From Ignavibacteriota bacterium (GTDB taxonomy: Bacteria > Bacteroidota > Ignavibacteria > UBA10030), in assembly GCA_003170475.1 (NCBI GenBank), contig PMZI01000052.1, forward strand, positions 16,705 through 80,704: a DNA stretch of 64,000 nt. The letters are read 5' to 3'. Shown here one piece after another: positions 36,879-46,748 of this stretch. Below the pieces are notes generated by a model that did no database searches, was not told where the DNA came from, and saw only the letters and a list, made by a program, of their open reading frames with translations. How positions within the stretch are numbered: the stretch's first letter is position 1; each line of letters begins with the position of its first letter. Both the position numbers and the translations under genes were made by a program.

Positions 36879-38183
36879 ATGAAAACGATGATTGCAGCTC
36901 GCACAGCCTTCCGCATCGCGGGATGTCTCATGTTGTTCGCAACTCTTGCCTACGGCCAGACAGAAATGCGCCAGACGGGAGAGTTGATCCCGACGTTTTA
37001 CGTTGATGCAATGGCGTATGCCTCCTCCCAACCTCAGAAGTCGCGTGTTGATGTCTACGTGCAGGTCCCTCATGAAGAAATCCGATTCATGAAAGAAGGG
37101 GACACTTATATTGGCCGTTATGAAGTCACGCTGACGCTCTTCACAGGCGTGAAACAACTCGTTCACGAGCAAACATGGAGTGTCGACGTCCCCGTCAATG
37201 ATTTCGCCCAGACGTCGGGCAGCCGGCTCTACAGTTTGACTCATCGGACGGTGGATGTCGATCCCGGAAGTTATCAGCTCAATGTGGTTTTCCGAGATCA
37301 AGAATCCCGCAAGTCGTCGCAGGTGAAAAAGACGCTCGTCGTCACAGACTTCGCGAAGGACTCGATTGCCGTCAGCGATATCATGCTGGTGAGCCGACTT
37401 TCTATCGCCGGCGAGAAGAAAACGATTGTTCCGAATATTACTGGAAGCATCCATCCCCGTTCGGAAGGATTTTTTGTTTTCTTCGAATTGTATTGTGCTC
37501 CCCGGCTGGATTCTGCTGACTTGCTGTACAGAATTTACGATTCGAAAAAGAATGAAGTCTACCGGCGATCCGTGCGGGAAGCGATTACCGGGGCGAAGAC
37601 GCAGATCTTCATGAAAGTGGACAGTGCCAGTATCCCGATGGGCACATATTTCCTCTCCGCCGAAGTGGTTGTGCAGGACGGTATCAGCGGAAAATCATAC
37701 CGCGCGACGACCTCTCGCACACTCAACGTCCGATCCCTGGATCTGCCTGCAGCAGTTCTGGACGTCGACAAGGCAATCGACCAACTTGTCTACATTGCCA
37801 GGGAAACAGAACTGCAGTATATCCGCGACGGAGCGACGCAGGACGAAAAACATCGGCGCTTCATGGAATTCTGGGCCAAGCGGGATCCTGATCCAAGCAC
37901 CCAACGCAATGAACTGATGGAAGAATACTATGGCCGCGTGCAGTACGCCAATCAGAATTTCGGTCATTACATGGAGGGTTGGCGCACAGATATGGGGATG
38001 GTGTTTATTCGATTCGGCTCGCCCGAGAACATTGAGCGTCATCCGATGGAACTTGATACAAAGCCGTACGAAATATGGTACTATTATCAGCTGAGCCGAC
38101 AGTTTATTTTCGTCGACGAGACCGGATTCGGCGACTACCGGCTGACATACCCCACGACTGACTTGTGGGGAAGGACCCGATAA
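36879..38183 (+). CDS. GWxTD domain-containing exported protein
   Basis: A 434-residue secreted protein with a signal peptide (residues 1-26, ending in TLAYGQ). A beta-rich N-terminal half of unknown type is followed by the GWxTD domain; the name motif GWRTD is at residues 367-371, followed by RFGSPENIERHP and PYEIWYYY. Such proteins are common in FCB-group bacteria and have no established function. The start lies three bases after rimO. Its 3' end overlaps an open upstream extension of the barrel protein gene but not its likely start. Confidence 0.85.
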   Translation: MKTMIAARTAFRIAGCLMLFATLAYGQTEMRQTGELIPTFYVDAMAYASSQPQKSRVDVYVQVPHEEIRFMKEGDTYIGRYEVTLTLFTGVKQLVHEQTWSVDVPVNDFAQTSGSRLYSLTHRTVDVDPGSYQLNVVFRDQESRKSSQVKKTLVVTDFAKDSIAVSDIMLVSRLSIAGEKKTIVPNITGSIHPRSEGFFVFFELYCAPRLDSADLLYRIYDSKKNEVYRRSVREAITGAKTQIFMKVDSASIPMGTYFLSAEVVVQDGISGKSYRATTSRTLNVRSLDLPAAVLDVDKAIDQLVYIARETELQYIRDGATQDEKHRRFMEFWAKRDPDPSTQRNELMEEYYGRVQYANQNFGHYMEGWRTDMGMVFIRFGSPENIERHPMELDTKPYEIWYYYQLSRQFIFVDETGFGDYRLTYPTTDLWGRTR

Positions 38184-38188
38184 TTCAC

Positions 38189-39982
38189 ATGCAGAGTGTA
38201 ACGAGAAGAAAAGCCAGTGCGGGACATCCTACGCCTGGCTTTTTCCGTTTTGTTTTCTCCACGTTCATCGGAATTTGTCTCGTCGCGAACAATGGAATCT
38301 CTCAGGACCGGCGGACAATTCACCAGTTGACGGTCTCTGGAAATGCATCAGTTCCGTCCGGAACAATTGCGAAGTGGCTGGCCTCCCAACCTGGTGGACG
38401 GTTCGTTGCGACGGACGTGCAGACGATTGCCGGCCGATATGCAGCCGAGGGATTTCCATTGGCGAAGGTTGATTCCATAGCTTTTGAACCGACAACAGAT
38501 ACGGCCCAGGTGGACGTCGTATTGTGGATCAAGGAGGGAAAACCAGCTCATATCGCTTCACTTCGATTGGATGGGCTCAAGGCCTTGAGCGAAGCTTCCG
38601 CCCGTTCTCTTTTGCACACAACCGTCGGGGAGAAGTTTGTTCCAGCGTTGATGGAGCAGGCTATTGGTGCTCTCCTGTCCGCCTACGAACAGTCAGGGTA
38701 TCCGTTTGCGAAGATCTCTCTTGGCGAAATCACGTTTGATGAGGAGAAGGATTCGCTCGGTGTGGACATTGTCTTGACCATTGATGAGGGGATCCTCGCC
38801 CGCATCAACCACCTTCGAGTGGACGGGAACACAACGACGAAGACGAGCGTCATCGTTCGCGAAGCGCGCATCGCTGATGGAGAACTCTTCCGTGGCGATC
38901 AACCCGAAAAAGTTAAACAGAGACTTCAGAAGCTTCAATTGTTTTCCACCGTCTCAGTGCCCGAGTTGTACCTTCACGATGACGGGAGCGTCGGTCTTGC
39001 GTTCAAGGTGACGGAAGGTAACCCGAACCGGTTCGATGGTGTCGTGGGGTATATTCCGGCGTCCGGTTCGAGCGATGGCTATGTAACGGGGTTGGTGGAT
39101 GTCCAATTTCGCAATATCTTTGGAACTGGGAGAAGGTTCGCTGCTCGTTGGTTTCGCGAGAATCAGACCTCGCAGGAGATCAACCTTCAGTACAGGGAGC
39201 CATGGTTGGCTTCGCTTCCGGTGAATGCAGATCTTGGCTTCTTTCAGCGCAAACAGGATTCGACTTACATCCGGAGCGTATTTCGATTTGCGGCCGATCT
39301 TATGGCAACGGACGAATTGAGCCTCGGACTTGTTATTTCGAGCGAGCAAGTGACACCGACTGAAGGATTCGGCAGGCAGATCGTCAGCGAAAGTCGTGCC
39401 ATGGATATCGGATTTGTCGTTGCGTATGATTCTCGCAACGATCCTGTGACGCCAACGAGTGGTTTCAATTATCGGACAGAATATGCCACCGGCTTCAAAC
39501 AGATTACGAATTCGTACCTTCAGGGACAGAACAACCGAAGCGCGACACAAAAACTCTCGTTCGATTTTGAATTCGTGACTTCTCCCCTTGAGAGACAAGT
39601 CGTTGTGGTAAATATTTCCGCAAGGGATTTCAGAAGCAGCGCCGTTGAAATAAGCGACCTGTTCAGGCTCGGTGGAGCAAACACTCTCCGCGGGTATCGA
39701 GAAGGTCAATTCCTGGGCTCACGCATCGCATGGACGAACCTCGAGTACCGGTTTCTAGCCGGTCAACGGTCCTTCGTGTTCGGATTTGTCGATGCAGGGT
39801 ATGTGTTGACTCCCGACCGCCCGGAGGTTGGCTTGGTGAGAGAGGAAATGAACAGAGTTGGCTTTGGCGCAGGGCTTCGCGTTGACACGCCTTTGGGTCT
39901 CATCGGAGTCAGTTTGGCATTTGGAAAGGGGGATACCTTTGGAACTTCGAAACTCCATATTCGGTTGGCCAATGAGTTCTAA
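38189..39982 (+). CDS. BamA/TamA-like outer-membrane protein with POTRA domains
   Basis: A 597-residue Omp85-family protein. ATG 38189 is preferred because the earlier GTG 38165 lies inside the preceding gene. A basic, hydrophobic leader (to about residue 37) suggests export. Residues about 40-300 contain POTRA-type repeats (e.g. VDSIAFEPTTD, INHLRVDGNTTTKTSVI, KVKQRLQKLQLF). The rest is a 16-strand-type barrel with LGGANTLRGYREGQFLG, the conserved RGY region. It ends in a terminal aromatic (ANEF), as BAM substrates do. It is too short for full BamA and may be a TamA-like or lipid/protein-transport relative. Confidence 0.85.
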   Translation: MQSVTRRKASAGHPTPGFFRFVFSTFIGICLVANNGISQDRRTIHQLTVSGNASVPSGTIAKWLASQPGGRFVATDVQTIAGRYAAEGFPLAKVDSIAFEPTTDTAQVDVVLWIKEGKPAHIASLRLDGLKALSEASARSLLHTTVGEKFVPALMEQAIGALLSAYEQSGYPFAKISLGEITFDEEKDSLGVDIVLTIDEGILARINHLRVDGNTTTKTSVIVREARIADGELFRGDQPEKVKQRLQKLQLFSTVSVPELYLHDDGSVGLAFKVTEGNPNRFDGVVGYIPASGSSDGYVTGLVDVQFRNIFGTGRRFAARWFRENQTSQEINLQYREPWLASLPVNADLGFFQRKQDSTYIRSVFRFAADLMATDELSLGLVISSEQVTPTEGFGRQIVSESRAMDIGFVVAYDSRNDPVTPTSGFNYRTEYATGFKQITNSYLQGQNNRSATQKLSFDFEFVTSPLERQVVVVNISARDFRSSAVEISDLFRLGGANTLRGYREGQFLGSRIAWTNLEYRFLAGQRSFVFGFVDAGYVLTPDRPEVGLVREEMNRVGFGAGLRVDTPLGLIGVSLAFGKGDTFGTSKLHIRLANEF

Positions 39983-40811
39983 TTCGCTGCATCCATTTCT
40001 TCAGTTGATTCGTCCGGTAAATGTTGTAATCGTCTTCGGCACGATTGTCTTGGCAGGTGTCCTGGCGAAACCGGACGGCTGGGAAATGCTCTGGGTGATT
40101 GTCGCGGGAATGTCGGGCGGGCTCATCGCAGCGGGAGGCAACGCGATCAACGACTTTTTCGATCTCAAGGTTGACAAGATCAATCGACCCGATCGGCCAC
40201 TGCCGAGAGGAATCGTCACACTTGAAGAAGCCAAGTCTCTTTGGATGTACTCTTCCGGAGCTGGGTTGGCACTGAGCGCCCTTCTGGGAGTGTGGAATCT
40301 TATCATTGCGTCCTTCTGGGTCGCCGGTCTGTATGTGTACAGTCGGCAGTTGAAAGGAACAGTGCTCGTAGGCAATGTGACCGTAGCTCTCATGACAGGT
40401 CTGGCGTTCCCTTTCGGAGCTTTCGTCGTTGATCGTCCTGGTCTTGGACTCTATCCGGGACTCTTCGCCTTTCTCGCAAATCTTGCCAGAGAACTCCTCA
40501 AGGATGTCGAGGATGTTGACGGAGATGCCACCGCCAACCTTGAGACTTTGCCGGTCAAACATGGTGCAGGGGCGGGATTTCTTGGCGCAACGATTGTGCT
40601 CGGCGTGTTGATCCTTTTCACCATTGTGCCGGTGATTGTTGGTGTCTACAACTATACGTATCTTCTTTTTGTTCTCCTCGTGGACTTGGGACTCGCCTAT
40701 GTGGGCGTGTCATTGTGGTATGATGCGACAGTCACGAATTTGAGAAGGCTTAGTCTTATCTTGAAGGTGTGTATGGTGGGCGGTTTGTTTGCGATCTTCG
40801 TTGGCTCATGA
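39972..40811 (+). CDS. UbiA-family prenyltransferase, DGGGP synthase-like
   Basis: An integral membrane prenyltransferase of 279 residues from ATG 39972, which overlaps the barrel gene's end by 11 bases. The first aspartate motif is NDFFDLKVDKINRPDRP and the second is LLKDVEDVDGDATANLETLP. Both resemble archaeal digeranylgeranylglyceryl phosphate synthase (RE..KDxEDxxGD..xxTLP) more than menaquinone MenA or UbiA. About eight or nine helices are present. It could form an archaeal-type ether lipid, or prenylate another acceptor such as a quinone precursor. Bacteroidota members are frequently annotated this way without proof. The stop overlaps rnhB (ATGA). Confidence 0.8.
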   Translation: MSSNSLHPFLQLIRPVNVVIVFGTIVLAGVLAKPDGWEMLWVIVAGMSGGLIAAGGNAINDFFDLKVDKINRPDRPLPRGIVTLEEAKSLWMYSSGAGLALSALLGVWNLIIASFWVAGLYVYSRQLKGTVLVGNVTVALMTGLAFPFGAFVVDRPGLGLYPGLFAFLANLARELLKDVEDVDGDATANLETLPVKHGAGAGFLGATIVLGVLILFTIVPVIVGVYNYTYLLFVLLVDLGLAYVGVSLWYDATVTNLRRLSLILKVCMVGGLFAIFVGS

Positions 40812-41479
40812 CAATGGATGACCTTCGCAAAACACTGAAAGAGAAGAGGCAGATCCCAACGCTGGAATTTGAAGATGTGTGTTGGGCGCGGGGATTCGAA
40901 CACATCGCAGGTGTCGATGAAGCCGGTCGCGGTCCCCTGGCCGGGCCTGTAGTGGCAGCAGCCGTCATACTGCCGAAGGGAATGTCTATCGAGGGCGTCA
41001 ACGATTCAAAGAAGTTGAGTGCGAAGCAGCGGGAGAAATTGTTTCACGACATCTACAACCGCGCGCTCGCAGTCGGTGTGGGAATTGTCAGCCACGAAGT
41101 AATTGATAGGATCAACATTTACCAGGCTTCCATCCTCGCGATGAGGAAAGCCGTCGAGAAGCTCGCTATCGTGCCATCGATCGTACTCGCCGACGGCAAC
41201 AGCTTCAAGCACGAATCGTGGCGTTATCAGAATATCATCGATGGAGACGCGAAGTCAATCACCATCGCCGCGGCATCGGTCATTGCGAAGGTCACTCGAG
41301 ACGGCCTGATGCTCGAATATCACGAACAGTATCCCCTCTACGGATTTGACCGCCACAAGGGTTATGGTACAAGATTTCACGTGGAAGCACTACGTCAGTA
41401 CGGAATGTGCCCTATCCACCGCAGGAGTTTCCACATCCATCGCCCCGAGGAATCACACAGGGAAATGGCGCCGGGATGA
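40808..41479 (+). CDS. rnhB: ribonuclease HII
   Basis: RNase HII removes ribonucleotides embedded in DNA and RNA from RNA/DNA hybrids. From ATG 40808, which overlaps the UbiA stop, it has 223 residues. The active-site signature is GVDEAGRGPLAGPVVAAAV; further motifs are NDSKKLSAKQRE, the catalytic region VLADGNSFK, and ASVIAKVTRDGLM. The C-terminus YPLYGFDRHKGYGT is typical. It ends by an ATGA overlap with yraN, a common pairing in bacteria. Confidence 0.96.
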   Translation: MTMDDLRKTLKEKRQIPTLEFEDVCWARGFEHIAGVDEAGRGPLAGPVVAAAVILPKGMSIEGVNDSKKLSAKQREKLFHDIYNRALAVGVGIVSHEVIDRINIYQASILAMRKAVEKLAIVPSIVLADGNSFKHESWRYQNIIDGDAKSITIAAASVIAKVTRDGLMLEYHEQYPLYGFDRHKGYGTRFHVEALRQYGMCPIHRRSFHIHRPEESHREMAPG

Positions 41480-41832
41480 GCAGGCGATCGATGGGAACGG
41501 AAGGCGAGAGCCTTGCTGCGCAATTTCTGGAAGCGAAAGGCTATACGATCCTCGAAAAGAACTATCGATTCGATAGGGGCGAGATCGACCTCGTTGCGAA
41601 GGATGGGCAAGAACTGGTCTTCATCGAAGTGAAAGCCCGGCGCTCGAGGGAATTCGGTGCACCGGAGGAATCCGTAACTCCGGCAAAGGAAGCTCAGTTA
41701 AAGAAAGTGGCAGAAGGGTACCTCTACGAACATAGTATCGAGAACCAGAGTTGCAGGTTTGATGTTGTCACGATCACCTATCAGGATGGAAGGCCCGTTC
41801 TTCGATTGATCCAAAATGCTTTTCTCGCGTAA
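41476..41832 (+). CDS. yraN: YraN/UPF0102 endonuclease-like protein
   Basis: A 118-residue UPF0102 protein with a restriction-endonuclease-like fold. ATG 41476 overlaps the rnhB stop. Conserved features are GTEGESLAAQFLEAKGYTI, NYRFDRGEIDLVAKDG and FIEVKARRS, which hold the E-x(n)-D-x(n)-ExK-type residues. The cellular role is unproven; the frequent pairing with rnhB suggests nucleic-acid metabolism. Confidence 0.92.
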   Translation: MSRRSMGTEGESLAAQFLEAKGYTILEKNYRFDRGEIDLVAKDGQELVFIEVKARRSREFGAPEESVTPAKEAQLKKVAEGYLYEHSIENQSCRFDVVTITYQDGRPVLRLIQNAFLA

Positions 41833-41875
41833 ATGTCCAATGCAAGTCATGAGTCACCAAGAGAGCAAGTAGCGA

Positions 41876-43294
41876 ATGAATATCCTCAGCAACGGATCCG
41901 GTATCTATACTGACTACTATCAGCTTACCATGGCTCAGGGATATTTGCTGACCGGGCGGTCTGAGTCGGTGAGTTGTTTCGATTATTTCTTCCGGGAGAA
42001 CCCATTCAAGGGCGGATATGTCATCTTCGCCGGACTCACCGATGTGCTAGAGATGATCGAAGACTTTTCTTTTAACGATGAGATTCTTGAGTATTTGAGG
42101 GGACTTCAATTCAAGGAGGACTTTCTTCAGTATTTGCGCACATTCAAATTCCAGGGGACCATCACCTCTGCGCGGGAGGGCGAACTTGTCTTTCCACTTG
42201 AGCCGTTCTTGCGTGTCGAAGGCACCTTGATCGAAGCTCAGGTGATTGAGACACTGCTGCTGAACATCATCAATTTTGAATCGCTGATTGCGACCAAAGC
42301 GTCACGGGTGAAGTCCGCAGCCGGCACAAGACGTGTAGTCGATTTTGGGCTCAGACGGGCGCAGGGGCTAGGTGGAATTCACGCGACAAAGGCTGCTATC
42401 ATTGGCGGAATTGATGCGACGTCCAACGTCTACGCAGCGTATCATAATGGTTTCGAGGTCTCGGGGACTCAGGCGCATTCCTGGGTACAGAGTTTCGGCG
42501 ATGAACTCACGGCATTTCGGGCATACGCCGAAATCTATCCTGACAATTGCGTCCTCCTCGTCGATACCTACAACACGCTGCGAAGTGGCCTTCCGAATGC
42601 CATAACCGTCGGTCAGGAATTGGAACGCAAAGGGCATCGCCTCAGAGCAGTCAGGCTGGACAGCGGTGATCTGGCGTACCTCAGCAAACGCGCGAGGCAA
42701 ATGCTGGATCAAGCGGGTCTTTCGTATGTGAAAATAGCCGTTTCCAACCAGCTGGATGAATACGTCATTCGAAGCTTGCTGGAAGATCAGGAGTCTCCAA
42801 TCGACTTGTTCGGGGTCGGCACCCGACTCATCACCGGTCAGCCCGCGGCGGCGTTGGACGGAGTCTATAAGCTGAGCATGTGCGATAACGAGCCCAGGCT
42901 GAAATTCTCGGAGAACTATACCAAGTTGACCCTGCCGGGCGTGAAAAGCATCTATCGGTACGTCAATGGTGATGGCACGTTCTGTGGAGATGCTGTGACG
43001 TTAGAAGGTGAGCCCGCCCCGGAGAACCTGATTCACCCATTCTTTCCTGAACAGCGGAGTTCCCTGAGGCATTGCCCCTCCGAGGTTCTCATGCAGACAG
43101 TTATGGTGCGAGGGGTTGCCGCAATCAAGAGCACTCCACGCGAAAGTGCGGCCTATGCTCAGGAACGTCTGACGCACCTCGCCCCGGAGCACAAACGATT
43201 TGAATTCCCGCACATCTACAAGGTGGGAATTTCGCAGGAACTGTTGAACCTCCGGGCGAGACTCGTTGAGGGATTTCAAAAGCGGAATGCATGA
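41876..43294 (+). CDS. pncB: nicotinate phosphoribosyltransferase
   Basis: PncB converts nicotinic acid, PRPP and ATP to nicotinate mononucleotide in NAD salvage. The 472 residues match the longer bacterial type. Typical segments are YTDYYQLTMAQGYL, FDYFFRENPFKGG, VVDFGLRRAQG, GTQAHSWVQSF (catalytic His region), VLLVDTYNT, and VRLDSGDLAYLSK. The stop overlaps the pncA ATG. The pair makes the substrate for NadD/NadE; nadE is at 23.4 kb. Confidence 0.95.
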   Translation: MNILSNGSGIYTDYYQLTMAQGYLLTGRSESVSCFDYFFRENPFKGGYVIFAGLTDVLEMIEDFSFNDEILEYLRGLQFKEDFLQYLRTFKFQGTITSAREGELVFPLEPFLRVEGTLIEAQVIETLLLNIINFESLIATKASRVKSAAGTRRVVDFGLRRAQGLGGIHATKAAIIGGIDATSNVYAAYHNGFEVSGTQAHSWVQSFGDELTAFRAYAEIYPDNCVLLVDTYNTLRSGLPNAITVGQELERKGHRLRAVRLDSGDLAYLSKRARQMLDQAGLSYVKIAVSNQLDEYVIRSLLEDQESPIDLFGVGTRLITGQPAAALDGVYKLSMCDNEPRLKFSENYTKLTLPGVKSIYRYVNGDGTFCGDAVTLEGEPAPENLIHPFFPEQRSSLRHCPSEVLMQTVMVRGVAAIKSTPRESAAYAQERLTHLAPEHKRFEFPHIYKVGISQELLNLRARLVEGFQKRNA

Positions 43295-43848
43295 AGGTGG
43301 AACAAGGCATGAAGGGATTATTGATTATCGATGTTCAGAATGATTTTTGCCCCGGCGGAATCCTCGCTGCTCCGGAAGGGGACCACGTGGTGCCTGTGAT
43401 CAATCGGCTTATCGATAAGTTCACCATTGTCGTCGCATCCAAGGACTGGCACCCGCGTACGTCGGTTCATTTTCAGCATTGGCCTCCACACTGTGTGCAA
43501 AACAGCCAAGGTGCCGAGTTCCATCCTGAACTGCGTACGGAAAAAATCCAGCAAGTGTTTCTGAAGGGGACAGGGGATAAGGACGATGGATACTCTGCCT
43601 TCGAAGCCACGAACCTGGATATGAATGAGTATCTGAAGTCGAAAGGAGTCACAGAACTTTATGTCACTGGTCTGGCAACCGATTACTGCGTCAAAGCCTC
43701 CGCAATGGATGCCGCGAAGAAGGGATTCAGAACATTCGTTGTGACTGATGCCGTGTCTGCTGTGAATGTGAAACCGGATGACGGACAACAAGCTCTCGAG
43801 GAGATGCAAGCGGCCGCTATCACCCTCGTCGATTCTTCTCAAGTCTGA
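43291..43848 (+). CDS. pncA: nicotinamidase
   Basis: PncA hydrolyses nicotinamide to nicotinic acid, the PncB substrate. The 185 residues contain the catalytic triad Asp14 (LLIIDVQNDF), Lys51 (VASKDWHP) and Cys133 (GLATDYCVKAS). Metal ligands are Asp52 and His54 in the same DWH segment plus a histidine in SVHFQHWPPH. The start ATG overlaps the pncB stop; ATG 43309 is an alternative. The 145-base gap that follows leads to cstA. Confidence 0.95.
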   Translation: MKVEQGMKGLLIIDVQNDFCPGGILAAPEGDHVVPVINRLIDKFTIVVASKDWHPRTSVHFQHWPPHCVQNSQGAEFHPELRTEKIQQVFLKGTGDKDDGYSAFEATNLDMNEYLKSKGVTELYVTGLATDYCVKASAMDAAKKGFRTFVVTDAVSAVNVKPDDGQQALEEMQAAAITLVDSSQV

Positions 43849-43993
43849 TAAGAGACAATGGTCGCTCTTCTGTTGAATGTCTCTCAAAAATCGCTTATCC
43901 TCGAAACAGATCTAATCAGTGAATGGGTAATTGGTTCATTATTGATTTGTGAATTAAGCTCGCCTCATTAAGTCTGTTCTTCGGAAAATAAAC

Positions 43994-45847
43994 ATGAATG
44001 CTCTCTATCTCCTTCTTATTGCCATTTGTGTGATGGTGATCGCGTATCGCTATTACAGCGCCTTCATTGCAGCAAAAGTCATAGCCCTCGATGATTCCCG
44101 TATCACTCCGGCTCATGAATTCAACGACGGCCACAATTTTCATCCTACGAACAAGTGGGTATTGTTTGGCCATCATTTTGCCGCCATCGCTGGCGCCGGA
44201 CCTCTTATCGGACCCGTCCTTGCAGCGCAGTTTGGCTATCTCCCGGGGTTTCTCTGGCTTGTCATTGGCGTCGTCTTTGCAGGCGCTGTTCATGATTTTG
44301 TCGTTCTCGGAGCTTCGATCAGAAGAAAGGGGAGGTCCCTCGCAAACATCGCGCGGTTCGAGGTCAGTCCGCTCGCAGGAGTCATCGGATCGATCGCTAT
44401 TCTGATCATCGTGATTATTGCGTTGTCGGGATTGGGTCTTGCCGTGGTCAACGCACTTCGCGAAAGTTCCTGGGGCACATTCACCATTGCCATGACGATC
44501 CCGATAGCCCTCTTTGTCGGATTGTGGATGAACAAGATCCGGCCGGGCAAGATAGCGGAAGCGAGCGTCATCGGCGTCGTTGGCGTTGTTGCCAGTGTGA
44601 TTTTCGGAAGCATGATTCCCGGTTCTTTTCTCGCTCCGTATTTCACCTTGTCGCGCGACGGAATCATCATTTCGATGGCCATCTACGGTTTCGTCGCCTC
44701 AGTCCTCCCCGTGTGGTTGCTGCTGGCTCCCCGAGACTATCTCAGCTCATACATGAAGCTTGGGACTGTGGCTGCCCTTATTATTGGGGTGTTCATCGTT
44801 GCGCCGAATCTCAAAATGGAAGCCATCACGCAATATGTCCATGGAGGCGGCCCAATCATTCCAGGGAAGGTGTACCCCTTCATGTTCATCACCATCGCCT
44901 GCGGCGCCATTTCTGGATTTCATTCGCTTGTGTCATCGGGGACAACTCCCAAGATGCTGAACAAGGAAACTGACGCGAGAATGATCGGCTACGGTTCCAT
45001 GTTGCTGGAAGGGTTAGTTGGAGTCGTTGCACTGATCGCTGCATGTTCGCTGTTTCCCGGTGACTACTATGCGATCAATCTTTCGCCGGCAAAATTTCAG
45101 GCGCTCGGTCTCTCTACTGTTAATCTGAATGAATTACAGGCAGAGGTCGGAGAAATCGTCGCCGGACGTCCGGGAGGTGCTGTTTCTCTCGCTGTCGGCT
45201 TTGCTCAGATCTTTTCCGCTGTCCCCGGGATGCGGGGTTTGATGGGGTTCTGGTACCACTTTGCCATCATGTTTGAGGCCCTCTTTATCCTCACGACGAT
45301 CGACGCGGGGACAAGGATCGCGAGGTTTCTCGTGCAGGAATTTGTCGGAAGAGTATGGAAGCCTTTCGAGGAAACGAATTGGCTGCCGGGTGCGTACCTT
45401 TCGACTGCGGTTGTGGTGTTTGCCTGGGCGTATTTCATCTGGGCGGGAAGCATCGGCACGATCTGGCCGATGTTCGGAACGGCGAATCAATTGCTGGCCG
45501 GAGTTGCTCTGGCAGTTGCGACGTCTGCGATCATCAATGCGGGGAAAGTGCGCTACGTTTGGGTAACGATGATTCCCATGTTCTTTGTCTCGATCACGAC
45601 GCTGGTCGCAGGATACGAAAACGTGGTGGAGAACTACCTGCCGCTGATTGATAAACCCGAGACGGCAACACAGGGGTACGTCAATAGTATCCTGACCGTG
45701 ATCATCATGCTGTGTGCGATTGTCATTATGATTGAGTCATTCAGGCGCTGGTACGCCGTTCTGGTACAGAAGAAGGATTTTCATGATCAGGAATTGAGTT
45801 TTGCCACCGAGAAGGAGAGAAGCCTGCCAGGCGGAGGGTGTTGCTGA
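43994..45847 (+). CDS. cstA: CstA-family carbon starvation/peptide-pyruvate transporter
   Basis: A membrane transporter of 617 residues with about 15 helices. Enterobacterial CstA and BtsT of this family take up peptides or pyruvate. The diagnostic region [20 protein letters not shown] is followed by [22 protein letters not shown]; later come [19 protein letters not shown] and [13 protein letters not shown]. It is shorter than E. coli CstA (about 700), losing C-terminal sequence. A Gly/Cys tail (GGGCC) ends it. It has its own terminator and is probably transcribed alone. Confidence 0.92.
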   Translation: MNALYLLLIAICVMVIAYRYYSAFIAAKVIALDDSRITPAHEFNDGHNFHPTNKWVLFGHHFAAIAGAGPLIGPVLAAQFGYLPGFLWLVIGVVFAGAVHDFVVLGASIRRKGRSLANIARFEVSPLAGVIGSIAILIIVIIALSGLGLAVVNALRESSWGTFTIAMTIPIALFVGLWMNKIRPGKIAEASVIGVVGVVASVIFGSMIPGSFLAPYFTLSRDGIIISMAIYGFVASVLPVWLLLAPRDYLSSYMKLGTVAALIIGVFIVAPNLKMEAITQYVHGGGPIIPGKVYPFMFITIACGAISGFHSLVSSGTTPKMLNKETDARMIGYGSMLLEGLVGVVALIAACSLFPGDYYAINLSPAKFQALGLSTVNLNELQAEVGEIVAGRPGGAVSLAVGFAQIFSAVPGMRGLMGFWYHFAIMFEALFILTTIDAGTRIARFLVQEFVGRVWKPFEETNWLPGAYLSTAVVVFAWAYFIWAGSIGTIWPMFGTANQLLAGVALAVATSAIINAGKVRYVWVTMIPMFFVSITTLVAGYENVVENYLPLIDKPETATQGYVNSILTVIIMLCAIVIMIESFRRWYAVLVQKKDFHDQELSFATEKERSLPGGGCC

Positions 45848-45906
45848 TCATTTCTCCCTACCCATGCAGAATGGGAAACGGGAATGAGAAGATTGTTGCA
45901 TATTTC

Positions 45907-45962
45907 AGAAGTCCGGATTCTTGCATCGCCGTCGAGTGCAGAATACGGACTTCTTCCTTTTT
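45907..45962 (+). terminator. rho-independent terminator after cstA
   Basis: AGAAGTCCG (45907-45915) pairs with CGGACTTCT (45946-45954); inside it ATTCTTGCA and TGCAGAAT pair with a bulge. The tail is TCCTTTTTT. It sits between converging genes and may serve cstA alone. Confidence 0.85.
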
Positions 45963-46034
45963 GAAGCGGAGCTTTGGATGAGCTACAGCGGCAACAGCGG
46001 AAGAAATCCAGCTTACCAGTGTGTGGAGAGACCT

Positions 46035-46748
46035 CTAGACAAGAAGATAAAGATTCAGAGACGGGAGGAGCAAAGCGTAAAGAGCCCACATGAGAGTACC
46101 GATTGCCAGCGGAACACTGATATTATCGTCAATGGTCGTCGACGCAGCTTCGACCACCGCACCCACCGCCGCAGCAATAATCCCAATCACGTATTCCATC
46201 GCGAGCCCCTGCACCTTCGGAGCAAGGAACACAACAACCGTTGCCGATACAAAGAACGCCATCGCTCCTTCAAGGGACTTCTGAAAGAATTTCCTCTTCC
46301 CAAATCGCCGACCAAAAAGAGCGGATGTGATGTCGGAAATGATCAGTATGGCAAAGGCGTTGATAGTGATGATCTTGGGGAAGAGAATGATGCAAACAAT
46401 CGCGGAAAAGAGGATATTTGTGGCACCCGTCAAGCGTTTTGTGCTTTGATCCGTTTCGTGCTTCCGAAGAAGCCATCCAAACCATCGATAGAACCAGGAC
46501 TGGACTGGTTTGTGATAGAACCGGGCTAAATCGACAACGAGAAACGCAAGGAACAACGGAACGAGAATCTCGAGGGCAAGTTGCTTCGAAATGAAGAAGT
46601 AAATGGTGGGGATGGAAAGCGAACAAAGATGAATCGACTTGCGGATGAATTCCGACTTGTAGTCGATCGTGGCCGTTGACTGAAGGTGCTCGGACTCGCT
46701 GGTGGTGCGAGTCCGAGCCTCATGCGAGTCTATAGGCAATTCACTCAT
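46035..46748 (-). CDS. CTP-dependent polyprenol/phytol kinase-like membrane protein
   Basis: A 237-residue membrane protein of the SEC59/DGK1/VTE5 group, whose members phosphorylate dolichol, diacylglycerol or phytol with CTP and share the CdsA fold. Seen are [12 protein letters not shown] at the start of the membrane region, the KRLTGATNI segment, [28 protein letters not shown] and [12 protein letters not shown], which match the conserved nucleotide-binding blocks. About seven helices are predicted. The ATG overlaps the ftsH stop (ATGA). In a window rich in isoprenoid-lipid genes, a free prenol as substrate is plausible but unproven. Confidence 0.8.
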   Translation of the reverse strand: MSELPIDSHEARTRTTSESEHLQSTATIDYKSEFIRKSIHLCSLSIPTIYFFISKQLALEILVPLFLAFLVVDLARFYHKPVQSWFYRWFGWLLRKHETDQSTKRLTGATNILFSAIVCIILFPKIITINAFAILIISDITSALFGRRFGKRKFFQKSLEGAMAFFVSATVVVFLAPKVQGLAMEYVIGIIAAAVGAVVEAASTTIDDNISVPLAIGTLMWALYALLLPSLNLYLLV

